From the NCBI GenBank assembly GCA_937927845.1, contig CALFXE010000124.1, positions 1 to 11,194 of the forward strand: 11,194 bases of DNA. The letters run 5' to 3'. Positions 1 through 7,347 of the stretch are shown here, one piece after another; the first letter of the stretch is position 1; the number at the start of each line of letters is the position of its first letter. This DNA is from an uncultured Paludibacter sp. (GTDB taxonomy: Bacteria; Bacteroidota; Bacteroidia; Bacteroidales; Paludibacteraceae). A model generated the notes under the pieces. It was not told the origin of the DNA and searched no databases. It saw only the letters and a program-made list of their open reading frames with translations. Position numbers and translations under genes: made by a program.

Positions 1-60
1 GGTCGGGGGCAGAAGGGAATGCTAATATCCCGCCTGCGCAAAGCCCGGGCGTTGTACGAA
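1..60 (+). repeat. attC-like repeat 0 (3' tail only)
   Basis: This is the right end of a repeat whose left part lies outside the window. By position, the 18-nt right inner arm is 27-44, the 6-nt spacer CCGGGC is 45-50, and the outer arm GTTGTACGAA at 51-60 opens cassette 1. That outer arm is the exact reverse complement of TTCGTACAAC at 707-716, at the end of the same cassette. Confidence 0.7.
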
Positions 61-63
61 ATT

Positions 64-705
64 ATGAGAACCACTCTAACATATTTGGCTTTCCTTTTTA
101 TTTTCCTGCAGTGTAGACAACAACCTTCAGACAAAGGGATTGTGATAAAAAGTTACTATGACAACGGAAAATTAAAAGACAGTATTACATTAAACACAGA
201 TAGCCTAAAGAACGGTAAATGTTTCTATTTTGATGACGAAGGTGATTTGGATTCAACTGTTACTTTTCTAAATGGCAAACGTAACGGACTAAAAAGCAAA
301 TTCTTCGGAGAGTACGGAGTGTATACTTATAATTATATTAATGACACACTATTTGAGGAAAGAAATTACGACACACTAAACAGGTTAATATATATTGCCC
401 CATTAGACGTTAACAATTTACCCAAAACTACTTATAAGCTTTTAAGTAATTCAGCATCCGTTGACAAAATAAAGGGCGACACCATTTCGCTAATAACTCC
501 AGGATTGCCTTCTTTCAACAGAGGACTTAATATTATTGGCGCTACATTTCGAAATTTAAAAGAGGAAAATACTTATGAAATTCGTACCACTAAGCAAATT
601 GATTCTTCAAAAAATGTCTTCATTCTAGTAAAGATTTACGACAGATGGATTGGCGAGGATCAAATTCCAACAAGGATAGACACTTTGATAATTCCGGTAA
701 AATAA
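64..705 (+). CDS. MORN-repeat-like lipoprotein (cassette 1)
   Basis: The predicted product is a 213-residue lipoprotein. It begins with a charged residue, a hydrophobic stretch and a lipobox-like FLQC, placing the lipidated cysteine at residue 17, so it should sit in the periplasm or on the outer membrane. Residues about 26-85 carry two or three degenerate MORN/YwqK-type units: YYDNGKLKD, YFDDEGDLDS and NGKRNGLKSKFF. Such units are common in Bacteroidota surface proteins, and the family gives no specific reaction. The C-terminal half (about 120-213) is beta-rich and not recognised. The open frame extends up to 19, but ATG 64 is chosen because it gives the signal peptide and lies just inside the cassette boundary at 51/52, leaving a 12-nt leader. 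The stop codon ends two bases before the terminal repeat. Function is unknown. Confidence 0.75.
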   Translation: MRTTLTYLAFLFIFLQCRQQPSDKGIVIKSYYDNGKLKDSITLNTDSLKNGKCFYFDDEGDLDSTVTFLNGKRNGLKSKFFGEYGVYTYNYINDTLFEERNYDTLNRLIYIAPLDVNNLPKTTYKLLSNSASVDKIKGDTISLITPGLPSFNRGLNIIGATFRNLKEENTYEIRTTKQIDSSKNVFILVKIYDRWIGEDQIPTRIDTLIIPVK

Positions 706-706
706 C

Positions 707-909
707 TTCGTACAACAAAAGGTTTTGTGCAATTGGGGCTCGACGTTGAAACAATCATCGGCAGTGCATATCCCAGCTTTATATTCGGCGGACGGAATTC
801 TGCTGGGCAGTAGTTCTTAACTTCGGCTTTTAGTTATAAATTTAGCTTCAGTTCCGGGCGGACAGTTGGTCAATTCCACAACTGCACAAAGCCTCGAACG
901 TTGGCTGCA
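707..909 (+). repeat. attC-like repeat 1
   Basis: The outer arm TTCGTACAAC is at 707-716, the 4-nt spacer at 717-720, the left inner arm at 721-738, the right inner arm at 876-893, the 6-nt spacer TCGAAC at 894-899, and GTTGGCTGCA at 900-909 opens cassette 2. The inner arms pair along 18 positions with three non-Watson-Crick positions (3, 12, 16). The central segment is 137 nt. It contains GGACGGAATTCT (790-801), the same 12 bases found just right of the IS110 insertion in repeat 8. Confidence 0.8.
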
Positions 910-914
910 AAATT

Positions 915-1583
915 TTGAGAACCCTACTTTCCATAATGACAATATTTATCTTGGCTGCCTCTTGCAAGTCCGGCACAGATAAGACGATTTACTCTAACTC
1001 TAAGTTTGACACATTACAAAGACCTGTTGACAGCGCCACATTTTATTTTAAGACAAAACCTAATTGGCAAGACACGACTGTTAACGCTGTTGACAGTTTT
1101 AGAAATTCTTGGTATTCAAAAATGTTGTTTGCGATGAAAGAGCCTGTTTTGAAAAACTATAATGGCGACAAAGAAGTTTATCGGTTTACTTGGTTAAGGA
1201 CATTTAATCACCCAGTTTCAGTACGACTTGAAAAGCAAGGCGACATTATCAAACTATTTTCCAAAGTCTGTGATGGCGCAGGTGGTTACGAACCAGGAAA
1301 AATCATTTTTGATACAACTATTAACTTGACACAAAAGCAGGTAGACACGACAAACCTCAAACTTGACAATGCAAGGTTTTGGACTCTTCAAACTGAATCA
1401 AGAGACACGAACGGAATGGACGGCTCTGAATGGATAATTGAAGTTTACAAAAATGGCAAATATCACATGGTTGTACGATGGACACCAGAAAAAGGAACAG
1501 AGTTTAGAGAAATAGGAGAATATTTATTTTCAATTTCTCAAATAAGAAATGAAATGACAGGTAGAGACCAAGGCGATTATTAA
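915..1583 (+). CDS. Lipoprotein of unknown function, probable TTG start (cassette 2)
   Basis: The product is a 222-residue predicted lipoprotein. From TTG 915 the N-terminus is a charged, hydrophobic signal ending LAAS-C, with the lipidated cysteine at residue 17. TTG is preferred over the internal ATG at 936 because the first codons (TGAGAACC) match the ATG start of the lipoprotein in cassette 1, also giving MRT and a cysteine at residue 17. ATG 936 would leave a signal with no positive charge before the hydrophobic core. The mature part has conserved-looking tryptophan-rich stretches (FWTLQTESRDTNGMDGSEW, then RWTPEKGTEF), but I do not recognise a named domain. The stop falls four bases before the repeat, and the leader is only 14 nt. 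Export is well supported; function is unknown. Confidence 0.7.
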   Translation: MRTLLSIMTIFILAASCKSGTDKTIYSNSKFDTLQRPVDSATFYFKTKPNWQDTTVNAVDSFRNSWYSKMLFAMKEPVLKNYNGDKEVYRFTWLRTFNHPVSVRLEKQGDIIKLFSKVCDGAGGYEPGKIIFDTTINLTQKQVDTTNLKLDNARFWTLQTESRDTNGMDGSEWIIEVYKNGKYHMVVRWTPEKGTEFREIGEYLFSISQIRNEMTGRDQGDY

Positions 1584-1586
1584 TTC

Positions 1587-1786
1587 TGCAGCCAACAAAA
1601 GGTTTGGCAATAGGCTGGCTGAAGGAATAACAATCGGCTGTAGTTCGCTATCAGCAATAGTTCCGGGCTGAAGAATAAAAATCAGCTTTTTGTTTTATCT
1701 TCATCTTTTGTTTTTCAAATCGGCTGAGGTTCGGGCGAAAAGTACATTGAATACCAGCCCATCGCCAAGCCTTAAACGTTGCCTGC
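1587..1786 (+). repeat. attC-like repeat 2
   Basis: The outer arm TGCAGCCAAC is at 1587-1596, the 4-nt spacer AAAA at 1597-1600, the left inner arm GGTTTGGCAATAGGCTGG at 1601-1618, the right inner arm CCAGCCCATCGCCAAGCC at 1754-1771, the 6-nt spacer TTAAAC at 1772-1777, and GTTGCCTGC at 1778-1786 opens cassette 3. Inner arms pair at 15 of 18 positions; the mismatches are at positions 3, 9 and 12. The central segment is 135 nt and contains CAGC/GCTG and GTTCCGGGCTGA-like motifs shared with the other copies. Confidence 0.85.
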
Positions 1787-1834
1787 AACCTTATAAGCTA
1801 CATTCTTCCATTTAAGCTTACCACAATTTGCTAA

Positions 1835-3124
1835 ATGCGACCCAGACAGACATCTAAAACCAACTATCTCGACAAGTTGCGAGATGAAGTAATCAGCACA
1901 CAAAAAGCGATTATTCAACGACAAGCTGAAATTATTGAGACATGTAAAGCAATTTTGAAATCTAGAGGAATAATAAAGCAAAAAAGATACTCTGACAAAC
2001 AGAAAGAAGAGATTATTGCAATTGTTGAATCAACGGAAAAAAGCAAGAGAACAAAATTGAAAGAGTTGGGCATCAACTCTGGTTCTTATTATTATTGGAG
2101 AAAGGAAATAACACTAAAAAGAGCAACAAACGAATTATCAGAACAAAGGCATTATAAATTTGAAAAGGAAGAATACAAAAGCGCCTTGTTTTCTATTCTC
2201 CATTCACCGCCGAAAGATTTTGGTTTCAATCGAGCTTCGTGGCGTTTAGAAGATATTCACGCAGCAATGAAATCAAAAGGTCTACCCCTTGGACACAATT
2301 ACATATGCAGAATAATCAAAGATGCTGGATACAGATTTCGAAGTGCCAAAAAGGTGCTTACGAGTACAGACCCAAACTATAGAAATAAATTAAAGAAAAT
2401 AACACAAATTCTATCTAATTTAAAAACGAACGAGAAATTCTTCTCTATTGACGAGTATGGACCTTTTGCAATCAAAATACAAGGTGGTAAGTCTTATGTG
2501 CCGCCTGGAAAAGCCCGAGTAGTTCCGCAACTTCAAAAAAGCAAAGGATTTTTGATTATAACAGCAGCTCTCGAATTATCGTCTAACCAAATTGTTCACT
2601 TTTATTCCAAGAAGAAAGATACAGACGAGATGATTAAGCTGTTAGAACTCCTTATTTCAAAATACTCTAATGAAAAACGAATCTACTTCTCTTGGGATGC
2701 AGCCTCTTGGCATGCGTCAAAGAAGTTTAAACAGGCAGTTGACGAACATAACAAAAGCAAAAAGCTGCCCAAAGTAAAACTTGCCCCTTTACCTGCATGT
2801 GCTCAATTTCTAAATGTTATCGAATCTGTTTTTAGTGGTATGGCGAAAGCAATTATTCATAACAGTGATTATCAAAGTGTTGATGAATGTGCTCGAGCAA
2901 TTAACAGATACTTCAGTGATAGAAATAAGTTTTACATACAGAATCCCCAAAAAGCAGGAAACAAAATTTGGGGGAAGGAAAGAGTTGAGCCAAGGTTTAG
3001 CGAAAGCAATAACTGCAAAGACCCACAGTACTTACACAACTTTAAGCAGACGAAAGGCAGCAGGCAACAGTGCATTGGCGCATATGGCGGTGCGACGAAT
3101 AAACCTTCAGCAACAAATCGCTAA
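1835..3124 (+). CDS. IS630-like DDE transposase carried as cassette cargo (cassette 3)
   Basis: The 429-residue product resembles IS630/Tc1-mariner-type transposases. After a basic, coiled-coil-like N-terminus (about 10-45) comes a helix-turn-helix-like region (about 50-90, ending in YYYWRK). A DDE catalytic core follows, with candidate residues D206 (SIDEYGPF), D288 (YFSWDAASWHASK) and E330 (ACAQFLNVIESVFS). The LNVIES motif corresponds to the NPIE motif of the family. The frame runs 57 nt past the cassette repeat start at 3060-3068 (the stop ends at 3124), so roughly the last 20 residues are repeat-encoded and probably not functional. No terminal inverted repeats or TA duplication of a standalone IS630 are visible between 1787 and 3059; the only matched ends are the 9-nt cassette arms. 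It could be an active transposase, a trapped relic, or a domesticated DNA-binding protein. Confidence 0.75.
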   Translation: MRPRQTSKTNYLDKLRDEVISTQKAIIQRQAEIIETCKAILKSRGIIKQKRYSDKQKEEIIAIVESTEKSKRTKLKELGINSGSYYYWRKEITLKRATNELSEQRHYKFEKEEYKSALFSILHSPPKDFGFNRASWRLEDIHAAMKSKGLPLGHNYICRIIKDAGYRFRSAKKVLTSTDPNYRNKLKKITQILSNLKTNEKFFSIDEYGPFAIKIQGGKSYVPPGKARVVPQLQKSKGFLIITAALELSSNQIVHFYSKKKDTDEMIKLLELLISKYSNEKRIYFSWDAASWHASKKFKQAVDEHNKSKKLPKVKLAPLPACAQFLNVIESVFSGMAKAIIHNSDYQSVDECARAINRYFSDRNKFYIQNPQKAGNKIWGKERVEPRFSESNNCKDPQYLHNFKQTKGSRQQCIGAYGGATNKPSATNR

Positions 3125-3262
3125 TCATCACCTGTCCGGTCAGACGCAACGCAGGTTGGGCTTTGTGAATAATCAATGAACTAATTAACTTTACTCAGCA
3201 TCGGCTCAGGGGCGACACAACACGGAATACCGCCACATCGCCAATGCTTCAACGTTGTGCGT
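3060..3262 (+). repeat. attC-like repeat 3
   Basis: The outer arm GCAGGCAAC is at 3060-3068, a 3-nt spacer at 3069-3071 (4 nt elsewhere), the left inner arm at 3072-3091, the right inner arm at 3229-3247, the 6-nt spacer TTCAAC at 3248-3253, and GTTGTGCGT at 3254-3262 opens cassette 4. The left inner arm has one extra base, the C at 3081, unmatched on the right. This resembles an extrahelical base of an attC site. The upstream transposase frame runs into this repeat until 3124. Confidence 0.8.
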
Positions 3263-3298
3263 CACCTTTTCGACTAACTCATTACGAAACTCCAAAAA

Positions 3299-4420
3299 AT
3301 GTTTACTTACTTAACAATTATAATTGCAAGTGGTATCTCACTAGTTGGAATTTTTCTAAAAACGAAAGAGGACTCAAAATCTAGTACTTTTTATAAGCTA
3401 ACTAAAGGTGGATGGATTCTTGTTGTTTTGGCATTATCGCTACTAACCATTTCTATTTTAATTCAATTTCAAAAAGATAAAATACAAAATTTACAAGAGA
3501 TTGCTCAAAGTAGGAAAAGATCAATTGATTCATTAAATCAAATATCACAAAGACAAAAAATTGAGCTATTACTTAATAACCAAATGGAAAAGTCAAAAAC
3601 TGACTCACAAAATCTTACGAATCAAATTCACCTATTAGATTCAATTAGAAAAAGTCAAAATTTAACATTAACTGAGCAACGTTCGAATAATTCCTATTTA
3701 CTAAGGCAATTACAAGAGTCAGAAATTAGAAGTAATCTTATAAACTTTCCAATTGACACCCTATATTTAAGCGCAGCAATTGAAATTCACTTGAATGATA
3801 GTTCAGCTTTAGCAATTCAAAAGGCTTTTCTTGATTATATCCCAGTAGAAAAACGATTATCTGGTAGTAATGCAATTCTAATTGACAATTCATTTCCATT
3901 TATTTATAAATACTTCCCAGATTTATACTTAATGATGAAGAATCTTAAGCTCATCATTCAAAAAAATTGGCATCAAAATTCAAATTATTTCTACGCTAAA
4001 TTTACCTATAATCTGAATGAATATATTGACACAGTAAACCTATATAATAATCCTCCATTGACTCTATGTGCGACCGAAACCCAAGACTCTCCCTTTTATA
4101 GCTATCTAACTATATTAAGTTCCCATAGGTTGGTACTAACTATTCATTTAATTACGCCAGCACAAGTAGATCCAATTTATTACAAAACCTCATTAAAGGA
4201 CTTTTGCGATACCGATTTAGAAATGGTTGTATTGTCCAAGAATATAGAAGATAAAAAATACATTAAATTTATTGAAAGCCCTTGCTTGACCCTCGTCAAT
4301 AATAAAAAAGAACGAATTTGGTCACAAACCAATAGCTTTAAAATGATTTCTGAAGGTAAATTATCGGATTTCATTTGGCAACGGGTTTATTCCTTTAAAT
4401 CTCGTTGTAACTTTTATTGA
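3299..4420 (+). CDS. Membrane-anchored coiled-coil protein of unknown function (cassette 4)
   Basis: The product has 373 residues. Two hydrophobic segments (about 3-21 and 39-57) form an N-terminal membrane hairpin. They are followed by a long heptad-like, Lys/Gln/Asn-rich region (about 58-142) consistent with a coiled coil, then a mixed C-terminal domain of about 220 residues with no motif I recognise. With two membrane passes both termini would lie on the same side. The short loop between the helices is lysine-rich (KTKEDSKSSTFYKLTKGG), suggesting that the loop is cytoplasmic and the large domain periplasmic, although this is weak. ATG 3299 is the first start inside the cassette, after a 44-nt leader. 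The gene is notably AT-rich compared with the beta-lactamase-like cassette. The stop is 21 bases before the terminal repeat. Function is unknown. Confidence 0.7.
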   Translation: MFTYLTIIIASGISLVGIFLKTKEDSKSSTFYKLTKGGWILVVLALSLLTISILIQFQKDKIQNLQEIAQSRKRSIDSLNQISQRQKIELLLNNQMEKSKTDSQNLTNQIHLLDSIRKSQNLTLTEQRSNNSYLLRQLQESEIRSNLINFPIDTLYLSAAIEIHLNDSSALAIQKAFLDYIPVEKRLSGSNAILIDNSFPFIYKYFPDLYLMMKNLKLIIQKNWHQNSNYFYAKFTYNLNEYIDTVNLYNNPPLTLCATETQDSPFYSYLTILSSHRLVLTIHLITPAQVDPIYYKTSLKDFCDTDLEMVVLSKNIEDKKYIKFIESPCLTLVNNKKERIWSQTNSFKMISEGKLSDFIWQRVYSFKSRCNFY

Positions 4421-4441
4421 TTAGGGAAATATCAATGGCGA

Positions 4442-4642
4442 ACGCACAACAAGTGCATTGGCAATAGCAGGGGGCGACGAATATAATCTCAACTTTTTGT
4501 CCGCTATCAGCTTTGGTTCCAGCTTGACGTTAATAATTTAGCTTTTGTGCTTATCTTCATCATTGGTAATTCTATTCGGCTTCGGTTCGGGCAGACGATT
4601 TTCAAATGCCCTGCCATCGCCAATGCGTTACCGTTATATGCG
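4442..4642 (+). repeat. attC-like repeat 4
   Basis: The outer arm ACGCACAAC is at 4442-4450, the 4-nt spacer AAGT at 4451-4454, the left inner arm GCATTGGCAATAGCAGGG at 4455-4472, the right inner arm CCCTGCCATCGCCAATGC at 4609-4626, the 6-nt spacer GTTACC at 4627-4632, and GTTATATGCG at 4633-4642 opens cassette 5. Inner arms pair at 16 of 18 positions. Both flanks of the central 136 nt are nearly identical to repeat 5, while the middle differs. The region 4421-4681 holds no gene of its own. Confidence 0.85.
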
Positions 4643-4681
4643 ATTTTAACAGACCGTTACTACAGATTACAAACAGACAAA

Positions 4682-6088
4682 ATGATAACAGGGAAAGACT
4701 TAATAGACTTAGGGTTTAAACCAAACAAATGGTTCAAGGTCGTTATCGAATATGCGAATCAACACCAGCTTAGTGGCGACAATTTGAAAAGCTATGTTGA
4801 AAGCGTTCGACCTAAATATATTGAGCCGCATTCCGAACCGGTGGACTTTTATAAAAACATTAGACCCGAAACAGAAGAAGAAGCTGATAACGTAAAAATG
4901 GTTCTTGACACAATGCAAGACCTTATGAAAACACCAACATTGGTTGGTGGTGCGGTAATGCCTGACGCTTGCCCGACAGGGGAAGGGCAAATTCCAGTTG
5001 GTGGAGTTGTTATTGCAAAAAATGCAATCCACCCATCAATGCATAGTGCAGACATCTGCTGTTCCGTAATGATGACAAATTTCGGAATGTTATCACCAAA
5101 GACCGTTTTAGATATGGCTCATTCTGTTACTCACTTTGGTGGTGGCGGACGAGAAGAATTTTCAATTCTTCCAAAAGAGTTTGAAGAAAAAATATTGTAT
5201 AACAAGTTTCTAAATTCAGAACGTAGTTTAAATTTTGCTAAAACCCACTTAGCGACACAAGGTGACGGCAACCATTTTCTTTTTGTAGGTATTTCAAAAA
5301 AGACAGGTGAAACAATGATGGTTACGCATCACGGTAGCCGTGGCTTTGGCGCAAATCTATACACTCAAGGAATGAAAATAGCGGAATACTTTAGAAAAGA
5401 AATTTCACCAAAGACAGCAGAGAAAAACGCTTGGATACCTTACGACACAGACGAAGGGAAATCTTATTGGGAAGCATTGCAGTTAGTTAGAGAGTGGACG
5501 AAATTGAACCACACTACTATTCACAACGCTACAACTCAGAAGTTAAACATTGACCCATTCGATAGGTTTTGGAACGAGCATAATTTTGTGTTTAAGGAAA
5601 ATGATTTGTTCTATCATGCCAAAGGCGCAACGCCATTGGACGACAAATTTGTGCCTGACAGCAAAGACGGGTTAAGACTTGTTCCATTGAATATGAGTGA
5701 ACCAGTTTTAATTGTAAAAGGCAATACAACATTAAATAATTTAGGTTTTGCACCTCACGGAGCAGGACGAAATATTAGTCGTGGGCGACACAAAAGAAAC
5801 AATGCTCACAAAACAATTGAACAATTATTTAACGAAGAAACACAAGGTTTAGATATTCGTTTTTTCTCAAATCACATTGATATTTCAGAATTGCCAAGTG
5901 CATACAAAAACGCAAATATGGTAAAACGGCAAATGCAAGAATTTGGACTTGGCGAAGTGCTTGACGAAATTATGCCTTATGGTTGTCTAATGGCGGGCGA
6001 CTGGGAAATTGACGCACCTTGGAAAGTTAAAGCAAGAGAGAAGTATAAGAACAGACAAGAAAATAGCGGAGTTAAAACTGACGAATGA
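4682..6088 (+). CDS. RtcB-family RNA ligase-like protein (cassette 5)
   Basis: The 468-residue product belongs to the RtcB family, cytoplasmic Mn/GTP-dependent ligases that join RNA 3'-phosphate or 2',3'-cyclic phosphate ends to 5'-OH ends in tRNA splicing or RNA repair. Recognisable family blocks are HSADICCSVM (D124, C127; usually DIGCGM), GDGNHFLFVG (N197, H198), THHGSRGFG (H216), TTIHN (H281) and APHGAGRNISRG (H359, the expected guanylated histidine). Likely metal and GMP ligands are all present, so it may be active. Residues 1-25 (GKDLIDLGFKPNKWF) resemble a short motif seen near the C-terminus of CCA-adding enzymes, so the N-terminus may bind RNA. ATG 4682 is chosen because the longer frame from 4547 translates repeat 4. 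No archease or RtcA-like partner is nearby, as expected of independent cassette cargo. Whether it is a general repair ligase or a specialised paralog cannot be decided here. Confidence 0.85.
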   Translation: MITGKDLIDLGFKPNKWFKVVIEYANQHQLSGDNLKSYVESVRPKYIEPHSEPVDFYKNIRPETEEEADNVKMVLDTMQDLMKTPTLVGGAVMPDACPTGEGQIPVGGVVIAKNAIHPSMHSADICCSVMMTNFGMLSPKTVLDMAHSVTHFGGGGREEFSILPKEFEEKILYNKFLNSERSLNFAKTHLATQGDGNHFLFVGISKKTGETMMVTHHGSRGFGANLYTQGMKIAEYFRKEISPKTAEKNAWIPYDTDEGKSYWEALQLVREWTKLNHTTIHNATTQKLNIDPFDRFWNEHNFVFKENDLFYHAKGATPLDDKFVPDSKDGLRLVPLNMSEPVLIVKGNTTLNNLGFAPHGAGRNISRGRHKRNNAHKTIEQLFNEETQGLDIRFFSNHIDISELPSAYKNANMVKRQMQEFGLGEVLDEIMPYGCLMAGDWEIDAPWKVKAREKYKNRQENSGVKTDE

Positions 6089-6098
6089 CAAGAAAAAC

Positions 6099-6301
6099 CG
6101 CATATAACAGGTGCATTGGCAATAGCAGGGGGCGACGAATATAATCTCAACTTTTTGTTCGCCATTGGGCTTCAGTCCGGGCTGGACTTTTACTATTGGG
6201 CTTTTGTACTTACCTTCATCATTAGTAATTCTATTCGGCTTTGGTTCGGGCAGACGATTTTCAAATGCCCTGCCATCGCCAATGCTTTACCGTTATGTGG
6301 C
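6099..6301 (+). repeat. attC-like repeat 5
   Basis: The outer arm CGCATATAAC is at 6099-6108, the 4-nt spacer AGGT at 6109-6112, the left inner arm GCATTGGCAATAGCAGGG at 6113-6130, the right inner arm CCCTGCCATCGCCAATGC at 6268-6285, the 6-nt spacer TTTACC at 6286-6291, and GTTATGTGGC at 6292-6301 opens cassette 6. The inner arms are identical to those of repeats 4 and 6. An open frame across this repeat (6116-6340) is only a translation of repeat sequence. Confidence 0.85.
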
Positions 6302-6324
6302 ATCCAAAACAACGACAAATTAAC

Positions 6325-7098
6325 ATGCGAAAACTTTTAATATTATTTCTTGGAAGCTTTGCAGTTTCCACTACTTCTTACGGTCAGCGAGACTCTCTCT
6401 GGAGTCAGGACGACATTTCAAACGTGACAGTATTTCTTTATCAAAAGACCTCTGATACAAGTGCAAAATCAGGTTCCGGAACCATTATTAGTCATGATGG
6501 AAAATATTTTTTACTCACTGCAAACCACGTTGCAAAAGAAATGCGCAATGACGCTAAGGTGGTTTTTCGCATAAGTGGAGATAAGCCTGGCATTATTGAC
6601 CTGCTTGTTTTAAGTAAAACCCATTCATTAAATTGGACAAGCCATCCAATTGCAGATTTATCCTTAATGGAACTATCAACAACTAATAAAGACATTGAAA
6701 AAAGGTTAAAAGAATGGTCATTTCCTTCGTATTTGATTTATGGCGGTAAAGACGCAGCACCAAAAGACGTTGACATAACTTTTCTTGGTTATCCGTTATT
6801 AGATTTACAATTAGAGCACTTTTCCCCATTGATTTTTACAAGTCATTTAGCAAGTGGACTAATAACACAGACAAGAGCGGATACGAAGACAAAATGTACT
6901 TTTTTCTATTTGGACCTTCCCAGCATGCAAGGCTGTAGTGGTTCTGGTGTCTATTATTCTGTAAAAAAAGCAATGTTTATTGGCGGAAATAAAACAATAT
7001 TCTTAGGAGTCGTACATGGCACACAAGGAGACAACACTGGTGGCAAGCTTGCGGCGATTACACCATCGTACTATATTTGGGACATGCTAAAAGACTGA
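6325..7098 (+). CDS. Secreted trypsin-like serine protease (cassette 6)
   Basis: The 257-residue product has a Sec signal peptide (MRKLLILFLG...SYG, cleavage probably near residue 20) and a chymotrypsin/HtrA-like protease fold. The candidate catalytic triad is H68 in LLTANHVA, D111 in IADLSLMEL, and S205 in QGCSGSGV, with the usual order and spacing. SGSGTIIS before the histidine is the typical lead-in strand. No PDZ domain follows; the protein ends shortly after the protease domain (GVVHGT... ITPSYYIWDML), so it is a minimal protease rather than a DegP-type chaperone. ATG 6325 gives the signal peptide and lies 32 nt inside the cassette; the frame upstream to 6241 is repeat sequence. The stop is two bases before the terminal repeat. 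It should act in the periplasm or outside the cell. The substrate is unknown. Confidence 0.85.
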   Translation: MRKLLILFLGSFAVSTTSYGQRDSLWSQDDISNVTVFLYQKTSDTSAKSGSGTIISHDGKYFLLTANHVAKEMRNDAKVVFRISGDKPGIIDLLVLSKTHSLNWTSHPIADLSLMELSTTNKDIEKRLKEWSFPSYLIYGGKDAAPKDVDITFLGYPLLDLQLEHFSPLIFTSHLASGLITQTRADTKTKCTFFYLDLPSMQGCSGSGVYYSVKKAMFIGGNKTIFLGVVHGTQGDNTGGKLAAITPSYYIWDMLKD

Positions 7099-7100
7099 AC

Positions 7101-7304
7101 GCCACATAACATTCGCATTGGCAATAGCAGGGCTGACGTGCATTTCATCAGCTTTTTGTTCGCTATTGACCGTAGTTCCGGCTGAAAGTTCTCTGTTGAG
7201 CAATAGAATAAAAATCTCAGCTTTTTGTTCGTTTACTGTACTTTTGTTCCGGCTGAAAAATCATTGAATACCCTGCCATCGCCAATGCGTGGCCGTTGTG
7301 TGCT
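7101..7304 (+). repeat. attC-like repeat 6
   Basis: The outer arm GCCACATAAC is at 7101-7110, the 4-nt spacer ATTC at 7111-7114, the left inner arm at 7115-7132, the right inner arm at 7271-7288, the 6-nt spacer GTGGCC at 7289-7294, and GTTGTGTGCT at 7295-7304 opens cassette 7. The central 138 nt contain an internal near-duplication: CAGCTTTTTGTTCG occurs at 7150 and again at 7218, and the following TTCCGGCTGAAA is also repeated (7175 and 7247). Confidence 0.85.
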
Positions 7305-7347
7305 ACTTTGTCGGGCACATCCGCTGCATGCCAATCACTTTTTAATT

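Noticed and set aside
19..63. Upstream extension of the first lipoprotein to ATG 19
   Set aside because: It would translate the end of repeat 0 and bury the signal peptide; ATG 64 gives a clean lipoprotein leader. The same reasoning rejects the long starts at 4547, 6241 and 7225, and the longer start at 8111 is rejected because it would bury the signal peptide of the serine hydrolase.
1779..3060. Standalone IS630 element with terminal inverted repeats
   Set aside because: No inverted repeat beyond the 9-nt cassette arms and no TA duplication could be seen around the transposase gene.
2814..3179. 121-codon open frame on the + strand overlapping the transposase end
   Set aside because: It is out of frame with the DDE motifs and continues into repeat 3. 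A frameshifted transposase tail was considered, but the main frame already carries all catalytic residues.
4709..5032. 107-codon open frame on the - strand
   Set aside because: It is a shadow of the RtcB-like gene; cysteine- and phenylalanine-rich with no family resemblance.
6116..6340. 74-codon open frame on the + strand
   Set aside because: It lies almost wholly in attC-like repeat 5 and crosses the boundary into cassette 6 in another frame; it is a translation of repeat sequence.
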